Assembly (NCBI GenBank): GCA_905221605.1
Contig: CAJNDS010002396.1
Span: 260,501-324,500 of the forward strand
DNA: 64,000 nt
DNA from: Symbiodinium natans
Taxonomy: Eukaryota > Sar > Dinophyceae > Suessiales > Symbiodiniaceae
Direction: 5' to 3'
This document shows, piece after piece, positions 59,101 to 64,000 of this stretch. The notes below the pieces were generated by a model that worked only from the letters and a program-made list of their open reading frames with translations, did no database searches and was not told the DNA's origin. A program made the position numbers and the translations under genes. How positions within the stretch are numbered: position 1 is the stretch's first letter; each line of letters starts with the position of its first letter.

Positions 59101-60349
59101 AGGGCATCTGGAGAGTGGGGGTCCAGGGTTCAAGGTTTATTTTGTTTCCGCATGTGTATGTGATACCCTAAGCCCTATCCCTTCAAGCACACGGCTTAGT
59201 TTCTCAAAGGAGCTCGAGAATGGTCGTCTGGCCATGTTTGCCTTCAGCGGCATCGTCACTCAGGCAACAGGGCGTAGGGTTTTGTGTTTTGGGGTTTAGG
59301 GTTCAGGTTCAGGAACGTAGCAAAGCAGAGACCCCAGCAGCACAGGCAGCAAGGTTCCTGCAGCTTCGCCCCTAAACCCTAGGCCTCATAATTATAACAC
59401 CAGCCGGCACACTGCTACGTGCATTGCATAACAATTTAAAGTGCCCCGATGTTATCTACTCTTGTGCTGCGAATTTGCCTAGGGCTTATTTTAGGTTATG
59501 TTGTGTGTGTGATTGGTTTAGGCTTCAGGGCTTGCGTTTTTCTACTTGGTGGCGTTGGTTAGTGGATCGTTTTTTCGCGGAGGGCTGCCTCCCTTGGCGG
59601 ATCCAGAGTAGGTCGCTGAGGGCGTCGGGTGGTTGTGGAGCCTTTGGTTCTTCGATTGGGTGCGTTCTGCAAAGTCAGAGCCTCACCGCTGCTGCTTTCG
59701 CGGATGGTAAACTTAGGGCGCTACAAATGGGAGGGCCTCTCCACCACCCCTCCCTGTCCACACAACCCTCGCCTCAGCCCCTTATTCTGCACCTTTTAAA
59801 GGCCTCATCTGCCCTTAGTCAGATGATTCGGTGGGCCCTCTCGTTTACTTTTCGCTTACTGCGTTCCAGAGAAGCTCAATTAGGGATAGCTGTCATTAAA
59901 GGTCTTATCAGGCCAGGCCGACCTATGACACAAAAGTGTTCCGAAACGGCAAAGTAGCCTGGAGAACTGCCACATCGAAGGCTGAAGTTCCCTGGCTCCT
60001 AGTTTCTTCGGGATTGTTTCTTCTTCGCAAGAGTCTCCGCCGGGCTTAGGCTAAGCTTAGGGTGGTCGACGGTTTAGGGTTTATGGTTTAGGGTTTAGGG
60101 TTTAGGGTTTAGGGTTCAGGGTACGGTACCTGCAAGACCGAGACCATGAGTCAGGAGACATGTCAGCCTTTACAGCAACCCAGAAGAGCAAGAGAGCGAG
60201 GTGAGCTGAGAATGCCTTTCATAGACAGGTTTAGGGTTTAGGGTTTAGTGTTTAGGGTTTAGGATTTAGGGTTTAGGGTTTTCCAACTCTGGAGCTTGCT
60301 GCCTTGCTAGGCGGTCATCACTGGCAAGACTTGGCCCTTCTTCGACTAG
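38099..60349 (+). CDS. Light-harvesting chlorophyll-binding polyprotein, two LHC units
   Basis: About 20 exons encode a plastid leader ending FVAPK, a second Ala-rich hydrophobic stretch ([13 protein letters not shown]), and two three-helix LHC units of the dinoflagellate FCP/acpPC type. Unit 1: helix 1 [16 protein letters not shown], loop [27 protein letters not shown], helix 3 [14 protein letters not shown]. Unit 2: [14 protein letters not shown], helix 1 [15 protein letters not shown], helix 2 [22 protein letters not shown], helix 3 [17 protein letters not shown] terminus TGKTWPFFD and TAG. The E-x-x-H/N-G-R motifs in helices 1 and 3 are the chlorophyll ligand/salt-bridge residues and are intact in both units. 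LHC proteins sit in the thylakoid membrane and pass excitation energy to the photosystems. Dinoflagellate LHCs are known to be made as polyproteins. The initiator Met exon lies upstream and was not identified. Confidence 0.88.
38387..38528. mobile_element. Inverted-repeat element K1 with internal 63-bp tandem repeat
   Basis: Ends GGGCTATT / AATAGCCC. Inside, ATTATACCATATAACCCC starts a 63-bp unit present twice. Ends nine bases before the LHC exon at 38538. Confidence 0.6.
38538..38596 (+). CDS. LHC exon, transit-peptide-like
   Basis: After CTCGAG reads [19 protein letters not shown] plus two bases, Ser/Ala/Thr-rich with few acids. GC donor at 38597; CG joins T of the next exon. Confidence 0.6.
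39010..39080. mobile_element. Partial element B4
   Basis: Right two-thirds of family B (AAAGTACCCAACCCAAAATA, GGGTACCC, ACTGGGGTGCCAA). Confidence 0.5.
39591..39701. mobile_element. Inverted-repeat element A3 with 8-9 bp target duplication
   Basis: Ends TTGGGATGTTCCCCCTTATA / CTATAAGGGGGAACATCCCA. TGCACCTC is directly repeated at 39583-39590 and 39702-39709. Lies 23 bases upstream of the LHC exon at 39724. Confidence 0.85.
39724..39811 (+). CDS. LHC exon, second hydrophobic leader segment
   Basis: Acceptor CCTCAG; reads [20 protein letters not shown] then [11 protein letters not shown] donor GTGGTT. Element A3 ends 23 bases upstream and a 130-base CCCTAAA array follows. Confidence 0.7.
39831..39964 (-). 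repeat. CCCTAAA array, about 18 units
   Basis: Perfect tandem units starting 20 bases after the LHC exon at 39811, in the orientation opposite to most post-donor arrays. Confidence 0.95.
40682..40773. mobile_element. Inverted-repeat element L2
   Basis: AGCCCAATACCCCT left and GTTGGGCT right; related to L1 at 56366. Confidence 0.4.
41108..41154 (+). CDS. LHC unit 1 exon, helix 1 start
   Basis: Acceptor TCGCAG; reads [15 protein letters not shown] plus AG. GC donor (GCCGGT). E-x-K-H-G-R is the chlorophyll-binding motif. Confidence 0.9.
41577..41640 (+). CDS. LHC unit 1 exon, helix 1
   Basis: Acceptor CAACAG; one base completes Arg, then [20 protein letters not shown] and E. GC donor at 41641; the exon could extend to 41649. 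Confidence 0.9.
41966..42024 (-). repeat. CCCTAAA array before LHC exon 42064
   Basis: Eight units, preceded by degenerate copies from 41850. Confidence 0.9.
42064..42128 (+). CDS. LHC unit 1 exon, loop and helix 2 start
   Basis: Acceptor CTGTAG; reads [20 protein letters not shown] then F, matching the FADVPNGLGAxxxVPxxGW segment of dinoflagellate LHCs. GC donor at 42129 gives the right phase. Confidence 0.85.
42396..42435 (+). repeat. 20-bp tandem duplication
   Basis: CCTATAGAAACCGTTAATGA occurs twice head to tail. Confidence 0.95.
43149..43195 (+). CDS. LHC unit 1 exon
   Basis: Acceptor CTTAG; reads [15 protein letters not shown] plus G. The REGGM-G segment corresponds to the REPGNYG loop after helix 2. 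GC donor (GCCCCT). Confidence 0.75.
43892..43944 (+). CDS. LHC unit 1 exon
   Basis: Acceptor TTGAG; G+GC makes Gly, then [19 protein letters not shown] donor GCGAGC. Phase matches both neighbours. Confidence 0.8.
44582..44618 (+). CDS. LHC unit 1 exon, helix 3 lead-in
   Basis: Acceptor ACAAG; reads [12 protein letters not shown] plus G. GT donor GTGGCC; joins GA AGG of the next exon to make NNGR. Confidence 0.85.
44836..44943. mobile_element. Inverted-repeat element G1
   Basis: CCTAAGGGTCCAATGTACCC left and GGGTACGTGGACCCTTTGG right, with GGGCCTTA / TAAGGCCC inside. A 108-bp near-palindrome. Confidence 0.65.
45108..45155 (+). CDS. LHC unit 1 exon, helix 3
   Basis: Acceptor AACAG; reads [15 protein letters not shown], the third chlorophyll-binding helix. 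Donor near CAG G|GTTTCG. Confidence 0.9.
45462..45544 (+). CDS. LHC linker exon (after unit 1)
   Basis: After TCCAG reads [19 protein letters not shown] then LAYMNVLL, with GT donor at 45545. The start resembles the LTGSAWG tail that follows helix 3 in this family. The junction base with 45155 is not settled. Confidence 0.5.
45963..46020 (+). CDS. Candidate LHC linker exon
   Basis: After GCGCAG a GC-rich island is open in more than one frame (for example [19 protein letters not shown]). It lies where the inter-unit linker is expected. Frame and end uncertain. Confidence 0.3.
46534..46564 (+). CDS. Candidate LHC linker exon
   Basis: After TCTGAG reads [10 protein letters not shown] plus G, GT donor at 46565. 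Phase fits the island at 46878. Confidence 0.4.
46780..46845 (+). repeat. TTTAGGG array
   Basis: Nine perfect units 30 bases upstream of the candidate exon at 46878. Confidence 0.9.
46878..46909 (+). CDS. Candidate LHC linker exon
   Basis: After TCTGAG, two bases then [12 protein letters not shown] donor at 46910. Would join the preceding island as [13 protein letters not shown]. Confidence 0.4.
46994..47105. mobile_element. Inverted-repeat element J1
   Basis: ACTTGGAGGTTCATGGGTA left and TACCCATGAACCTCCAAGT right, perfect over 19 bases. J2 (61268) shares the left end. Confidence 0.75.
47526..47584 (+). CDS. LHC unit 2 exon, N-terminal helix
   Basis: After CTAAAG reads [19 protein letters not shown], an amphipathic segment. 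GC donor GCGACA; phase 0 into VLKGWVG of the next exon. Confidence 0.6.
48573..48656 (+). CDS. LHC unit 2 exon, FDPLG motif
   Basis: Acceptor GCGCAG; reads [20 protein letters not shown] then LPVYWVRE, 28 codons. F-D-P-L-G is the conserved N-terminal LHC motif. GC donor GCGCCA. Confidence 0.9.
50193..50235 (+). CDS. LHC unit 2 exon, helix 1
   Basis: Acceptor ACCAG; reads [14 protein letters not shown] plus G. GC donor (GCTGGA). Its 3' end and the donor are duplicated at 50307-50335. The following intron is 3.6 kb. Confidence 0.9.
50220..50335 (+). repeat. Partial duplication of an exon/donor boundary
   Basis: A 29-bp block starting ATGCTGGCCACGGTAGGCTG at 50220, spanning the LHC exon end and its GC donor, is repeated without change at 50307 (87-bp period). 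Confidence 0.95.
50518..50650. repeat. TATATG microsatellite
   Basis: ATGTATAT units about 120 bases long after a short CA/CACAGA run. Confidence 0.9.
50997..51900 (+). repeat. 125-bp satellite with a four-monomer higher-order unit
   Basis: TTGATTTCATATG-type landmarks at 51065, 51190, 51316, 51440, 51554, 51679 and 51804. The block from 51065 recurs closely from 51554 (489-bp period). Shared words include TGGCACCAGCCAC and GAGATTGTATAAATAAATTG. Lies inside the LHC intron 50236-53817. Confidence 0.85.
51890..52501 (+). other. GC-rich open block in an intron, uncertain coding (ORF 52193-52501)
   Basis: After CTTAG at 52192 a frame without ATG stays open for 102 codons to TAA. It includes [20 protein letters not shown] and a second YDEPPQR 34 codons later, encoded by a 102-bp direct repeat. 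Upstream, at 51913, GGGACAGGGAGAAG resembles GGGATCAGGGAGAAG at 52281. Composition differs sharply from the AT-rich DNA on both sides. Could be a captured exon fragment, a gene within an intron, or chance. Confidence 0.4.
52668..53410. repeat. AT-rich island of TTTGAATTATTTGAA-type repeats
   Basis: Degenerate repeats of TTGAATTATTTGAA and its complement over 740 bases, far more AT-rich than the surrounding window. No coding signal. Confidence 0.8.
53818..53888 (+). CDS. LHC unit 2 exon, helix 1 end and loop
   Basis: Acceptor GAGCAG; reads [20 protein letters not shown] then SVE. GC donor at 53889, or GT at 53898 (adding AWQ). Confidence 0.9.
54141..54295. mobile_element. Inverted-repeat element F1
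   Basis: CTAAGGGTAGTTTCATGG left and CCATGCAACTACCCTTAG right (17 of 18 match), with GGGCCCTTGATATGGTCCC / GGGCCCATACTAAGGGACC inside. 155 bp. Confidence 0.7.
54703..54734 (+). CDS. LHC unit 2 exon, 32 nt
   Basis: Acceptor ACAAG; reads [10 protein letters not shown] plus AT. GC donor GCTGCT; AT+G makes Met before LPFFGAIG. The frame continues (MLLGLM) if unspliced. Confidence 0.7.
55432..55480 (+). CDS. LHC unit 2 exon, helix 2
   Basis: Acceptor TCCCAG directly after CCCTAAA copies; reads [16 protein letters not shown]. The F-E in the helix is typical of the helix-2 chlorophyll ligand. GT donor GTGGCA. Confidence 0.85.
56366..56439. mobile_element. Inverted-repeat element L1
   Basis: GCCCAATACTCCTTCATT left and AATGAAGGGGTATTGGGC right, 74 bp. 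Confidence 0.65.
57214..57276 (+). CDS. LHC unit 2 exon
   Basis: Acceptor GTGCAG; reads [20 protein letters not shown] then K, the RExGDF loop after helix 2. The end is within 57268-57276. The boundary region is duplicated at 57323. Confidence 0.8.
57257..57340 (+). repeat. Partial duplication of a second exon/donor boundary
   Basis: TCCTGCCCAAGGACCTCA at 57257 (LHC exon end) recurs at 57323, followed in both copies by GGGTTTAAGGGCTT. Confidence 0.9.
57768..57813 (+). CDS. LHC unit 2 exon, helix 3 lead-in
   Basis: Reads [15 protein letters not shown] with GT donor at 57814. D-P-E-x-x-x-x-R leads into helix 3 in LHCs. The acceptor is taken after TTTAG (57766-57767), i.e. inside a TTTAGGG copy. 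Confidence 0.7.
59210..59263 (+). CDS. LHC unit 2 exon, helix 3
   Basis: Acceptor CAAAG; reads [20 protein letters not shown] donor GCAACA. Confidence 0.92.
60311..60349 (+). CDS. LHC terminal exon with stop
   Basis: Acceptor TGCTAG; reads [12 protein letters not shown] then TAG. This is the usual LHC C terminus (TGKGPF/TGKTWP) and joins ...IVTQ in frame, so the gene ends at 60349. Confidence 0.9.
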   Translation, partial: AVITGKTWPFFD

Positions 60350-60675
60350 AAGCCGTCGTGTCACGCCACGGCTGACTAGGCGGAGGGGATTTAAGGTTTG
60401 GGGTTGATGTTGGACTCTGAGGTTTGGGGTGTTTGGGGTTTAGGGCTTAGGGCCATTAAGACTGAGCAGGATGTGAGGCTTAGGGACGAGGAAGATCGAC
60501 GAGACCAGCAATCTACAGAGCTGGTCGTTTCAGAGCTGAGCACAGGTCCTTATCATCAATAGTTTAGGGTTTAGGGTCTTTACCCTCAAAACGCCCTGAA
60601 GTTCGTGTGGTGGGGTTGATCGACCACGCACCCCTGCAAGGAGGCCGCCCCGAACCGGGGGTCCGAGCCACTGCT

Positions 60676-60742
60676 ATGACTGCTGAGCAGAGCAGAGCGG
60701 CGCTAGGCCAGAGGCGCAGCGAGGACGAATCCATACTGTCAG
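60676..60742 (+). CDS. Candidate first exon of a downstream gene
   Basis: ATG at 60676 opens MTAEQSRAALGQRRSEDES with GC-rich codons, 330 bases past the LHC stop. The 3' junction is unclear. Family unknown. Confidence 0.3.
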
Positions 60743-60979
60743 GGAAACACCCTAAAACCCTAAATCCTAATAAGCCCAAGCCTGGGTTTGGTGTTCTCAT
60801 GGTGGCCTGAGTGCGGTCCTTTCAAGTTGGGTGCACTGGCTTTCTGCGTTTTTGGCATTTGCATCTTAGGGGCTAGTAAGGGGTGGTCTCCCTTTTCGAG
60901 GGGAGTTTGCCCTTAGTTGCGGTTTTGGGGTTGGGACTCTCAAGACCCTAGACCCTACAGTCCCTCATCAACGTGCAAG

Positions 60980-61016
60980 AGACCGATAGTCACCGCGCTG
61001 CGCTTCGACCTAAGAA
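60980..61016 (+). CDS. Candidate exon of downstream gene
   Basis: Acceptor TGCAAG; reads RPIVTALRFDLR plus A, GT donor at 61017. The frame remains open further. Confidence 0.35.
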
Positions 61017-61140
61017 GTTCCCAGAAACTAGCGTCGGACCTACTCCCTCCCTCTCCCCCAACCCGTACATCAGCAAAGTTATCAACCCTAGCCCCTAAAC
61101 CCTAAACCCTAAACCCTAGCCCCTCAACCCTAGAACTTAG

Positions 61141-61201
61141 AGCCCGAAGCCGTGGCTTTTTTGACAGAGGCCTCTGAAGAAAGGCAACGCCCGGTGGACA
61201 C
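61141..61201 (+). CDS. Candidate exon of downstream gene
   Basis: Acceptor CTTAG; reads PEAVAFLTEASEERQRPVD, acidic and helix-prone. The 3' end is not defined. Confidence 0.3.
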
Positions 61202-61267
61202 AAAAAAAGAGACAAGAAGCACGTCTGGGATCGAGGGTCGAGGGTTTCCCCCACAAACCCTAGGCCC

Positions 61268-61360
61268 CACTTGGAGGTTCATGGCACTTAAGAATGTACT
61301 TATGACCCAATTATAACCATGTCGGGGCACTTGAAGGGCTTTTAAGTGGGTTATAAGTAA
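61268..61360. mobile_element. Partial element J2
   Basis: CCACTTGGAGGTTCATGG left end as in J1; the right end is degraded (TTATAAGTAACC). Confidence 0.45.
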
Positions 61361-61408
61361 CCTTACAGCAAGGCAAAGCCCACTCATCCCTTGTGTTAAC
61401 CATGCTCA

Positions 61409-61501
61409 ACTCTCTAAACTATGGTCCCTTTTTGGGGTTCCCTGAATAAGAGGGGCCACGTTACAAAAAGGACCCCACAAGAGACCATATTTTAGAGAAG
61501 T
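61409..61501. mobile_element. Inverted-repeat element E1
   Basis: ACTCTCTAAACTATGGTC left and GACCATATTTTAGAGAAGT right, 93 bp, with GGGGTTCC / GGACCCC inside. Confidence 0.7.
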
Positions 61502-62005
61502 GGCCAGATGTTTGTTTTCCCTTCTTGGGTCTTAACAGGATCTTGTTCTCGAATAATGTTCCCAGGCTTGTGCAGGCCATCCTAGTTCGGTTTTATGGTT
61601 TAGTGTTGAAGAGCTCTGGGGTTTGAGGTTGAGGGTTTTGACAGTGCCACAGCTTGCTCGCGGAAGTAGGGTCTTTGTGCTGTCCGAAAACCCGAGAGCC
61701 TGAGCCTAACAGCTCAAACCCAAACACTAACATCTAAACTGAATCCCAAGTAACCCCTAAAGCCCAGAACCTATAAACCTCCCCGAGCCCTAAACCCCAA
61801 ACCATGTTGCCGTTGACGCAAAGCTTCGAGGGCGATAGGCCCGCCACCTTACGCCTCCCTGGCTTCGCGGGGGCATTAATTTAGGAGCAAGAATGAGTGT
61901 GAGGAGCTTGTTGAGTATCAGGGCTGCCTTTGTGGGATGTGTAATTATGTGCGCCGCACGAAAAGGACCTATGCCTGAGCCCCAAAGTCTAACGCCTGCC
62001 GCGAG

Positions 62006-62044
62006 GCGAAGGTGCCAGAAGAGGTTGATGTGGTGGCCAAAGAG
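62006..62044 (+). CDS. Candidate exon of downstream gene
   Basis: Acceptor CGCGAG; reads AKVPEEVDVVAKE, GC donor GCAGAA at 62045. Good codon bias; family unknown. Confidence 0.4.
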
Positions 62045-62100
62045 GCAGAAGGGCATAGAGGATTCAGGGCTTTAGGGTTTTGAGTTTAAAAGCATCATGG

Positions 62101-62192
62101 AGTCCAAGTGGTACCCTTTACCCTTTTTGGGTTTTGGGTTTCCTGATAAAAATTACCGGTAGCATTATTGTGGGTACTGAGCTACTCAGTAA
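62101..62192. mobile_element. Degenerate element B5
   Basis: CCAAGTGGTACCCTTTACCC and GGTACTGAGCTACTCAGTAAG match family B ends and body loosely. Confidence 0.4.
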
Positions 62193-62389
62193 GGGTTCGT
62201 TTGCCTTTTCTGGAACAGGTTTGATTTTAGCAGCTTTGCATGAAGCTTAGCCCTAAACCCCCTACATCAGGTTCCGCTAGGACCCCTTTTGAAGTGCAAG
62301 GTAGCTGTAAGGGGATCCTTCTTTAGACCAAGTCCCCACCCACCCACCGAAACCCGACACCCAAATGGCCTAAACCTTAAACCCTACCA

Positions 62390-62546
62390 GCCGGAGACGC
62401 GCCTGCTGAGGGGGGCCGCGACCCCCCACGCGGACTCATTGTTTGCAAAGACCAGAAAGCCTTGGCAGGAGCCCGCTGCTACCGAGAGCCGACCTCAGCA
62501 GAAACCACGGCTCTGCGAACGGGACAGATACTTTTAGACATTTAAG
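62390..62546 (+). CDS. Unassigned GC-rich open stretch
   Basis: Two frames are open for about 50 codons after ACCAG. One (frame at 62391) contains RGLIVCKDQKALAGARCYRE and ends in TAA. Which frame codes, if any, is not decidable by eye. Confidence 0.25.
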
Positions 62547-63182
62547 TAAAGTCTTGAAGTTGAGGGCTTTTAAGGTTCAGGTTGCAGGTGCAGGGTTAGG
62601 GTTCGGGACTTTGGGTTTATGGGTTTGGGCTCTCGTGAAGTATAGGGTCTAGGGCAACCCCCCACCCCCCCTCCCCCCCCACCCCTTCTTTTCTTGCCAT
62701 GGCTTCTGGTTCTGGCCGGAGACATCCACGTGCTCCCTCAAGAAGGCTGTAGGTAGGTAGTGGCGCTTTGGACTCTTTAGATTGCAGGCTTGAGGGTTTG
62801 GGACAGACCAGAAAAAGCCCTCCAAAGCCAGAGGTTTAGGCTTTAGGGCTTGATGATAAGGCTTACGGGGTCTCGCCTTGGGATACCTCACATGTTGGCC
62901 CTTATTGTGTTTAAGTCTTGTGCAAACCTGGCTCTGAAGAGCCCAAGGTCAGGAGGACCGGTCAAGGGTTTCAGGGTGTAAGGGTTCAGGTTTAGGGTCT
63001 AGGATTTAGTGTTCAGGGTTTATGGCTTCGGGTGATGTAGGTGTGAAGGTTTAGCGTTACCCCGCCCTAAGCCCGTGCCTGACAAACAGGCATCCAGGTA
63101 TTCCTTCATGCCACGATGCCCCCAAAACCTGGCTGCGAAAACGCGTGCCCCTAAATCACGAAGCCCGACCTAGAGTAATATA

Positions 63183-63274
63183 GGGGTCGGAATGACTACT
63201 ATTAATATTTCCTTAGTGCTCCTTTATATTTCCTATAATAACCCCAAGAGCCCTATGTTAATTATTCAGGCCCC
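63183..63274. mobile_element. Inverted-repeat element D3
   Basis: GGGGTCGGAAT left and ATTCAGGCCCC right, with TAATATTTCC and TTTCCTATAATAACCCC inside, aligned to D1 and D2. Confidence 0.7.
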
Positions 63275-63434
63275 GATATTAGCCTTGTTCCCTCAATGAA
63301 AGAACGAAACCTTTGTAGCTCTTGCATGTCAGCCCGGATTTTGTTCTGGGTTTCTGTAACCTCACCATGTCAATGTCCTTGCACCCTAAACCCTAACCTA
63401 AACCCGAAACCCTAAACCCTAAACCCTACGTGAC

Positions 63435-63500
63435 GAGGCTTCCATCTACGCCCGAGGTGAGCTTCCCAGGCTGGAGAGACTGCCACTGAGCCCATATGGT
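63435..63500 (+). CDS. Candidate exon of downstream gene
   Basis: The frame reads EASIYARGELPRLERLPLSP and is bounded downstream by element E2 at 63501. A GT (GTGAGC) lies inside and could end the exon earlier. Confidence 0.25.
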
Positions 63501-63562
63501 CACTTCTCTAAACGATGGTCCCTTGTTGAGGTTACTAGTATAAGGCGACCCATGATATTTAG
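63501..63562. mobile_element. Partial element E2
   Basis: Left end CACTTCTCTAAACGATGGTC as in E1; the right end is not resolved. Immediately followed by A4. Confidence 0.45.
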
Positions 63563-63568
63563 GGTACC

Positions 63569-63665
63569 TTGGGATGTTCCCCCTTATACTAACAGTCCTT
63601 AATAGAGATCAGAGTACCTTTGTAGTAGAATCCCTATTAAGGACTGTCAGTACAAGGGGATCCCA
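63569..63665. mobile_element. Element A4 with damaged right end
   Basis: TTGGGATGTTCCCCCTTATA left. On the right GACTGTCAGTACAAGGGG then TCCCA, i.e. the right end has lost about four bases relative to A3. Confidence 0.7.
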
Positions 63666-64000
63666 CTAAAGGGATTTTGGATGTGCGCGTGGCTTGACCT
63701 ACCATGGGCTTGAGGCTCAAGGTTGATGAAGGTTGGAGCATGTGGCTTGCGGGCCAAAAACCTAAGGGTTATAAAGATTAATTAGGTATTAGGGCTTCTC
63801 CTATAATGCGGCCACTGATACTTGAGGTCATTGAATAAGGGACCGGATTTCGAGAGCTGACCAGACTCAGCAAACCTCAGCCCTTCCAACCCGACCTCCT
63901 GAACGTGACACCTCAAAACCCTCGCAACCTAAACCTGACTTCGCCCCAAAGCCTGTATAAGTCCGAATCATCAGTAAGGCTAAGAAGTTTCCTAAACCCT

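Noticed and set aside
59424-59957. 177-codon + strand ORF
   Set aside because: Low GC bias at third positions, no motif, and located inside the intron between the last two LHC exons.

Overview
The window reads as nuclear DNA of a photosynthetic dinoflagellate. Four things point there. (1) Short in-frame coding islands of 20-100 nt, all on the + strand, lie hundreds to thousands of bases apart. (2) The inferred introns mostly start with GC, GT or GA and end in AG, usually followed by G. (3) The coding islands spell dinoflagellate-style PPR repeats (WQxALxLL ... YNAAISACEK) and a chlorophyll a/c-type light-harvesting protein with a plastid-targeting leader. (4) The introns are filled with the telomere-type heptamer TTTAGGG/CCCTAAA. 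Genus cannot be told from the sequence alone. There is one 100-N assembly gap (4989-5088).

Layout, all on the + strand. About 700-6670: a class I SAM-dependent methyltransferase related to METTL13/EEF1A-lysine methyltransferases, read from five confident exons. The 5' end lies outside the window or is unresolved. About 9000-13800: several exon-like islands with good codon bias but no recognised family; they may continue the methyltransferase gene or belong to a second gene. About 14185-33490: a pentatricopeptide-repeat (PPR) gene of about 30 recognisable exons carrying 17 repeat cores. The 35-residue PPR period let me place many splice junctions to the base. About 34186-36610: unassigned exon-like islands, possibly the PPR 3' end or a short gene. 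38099-60349: a light-harvesting (LHC/FCP/acpPC-type) gene with signal/transit leader, two successive LHC units (a polyprotein) and a stop codon at 60347-60349. From about 60676 to the end: candidate first exons of another + strand gene of unknown function.

Between and inside the genes are many short inverted-repeat elements of at least ten families. Some have readable target-site duplications and one is nested inside another. There are also tandem arrays of TTTAGGG, microsatellites, a 125-bp satellite with higher-order structure, an AT-rich island, and partial duplications of exon/intron boundaries. A recurring pattern is that TTTAGGG tends to follow splice donors while CCCTAAA tends to precede acceptors, so the two ends of an intron RNA could pair. 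No tRNA, rRNA, CRISPR array or bacterial-type operon was seen. All joins between exons are inferences from reading frame, protein-family register and splice consensus; none is supported here by transcript data.
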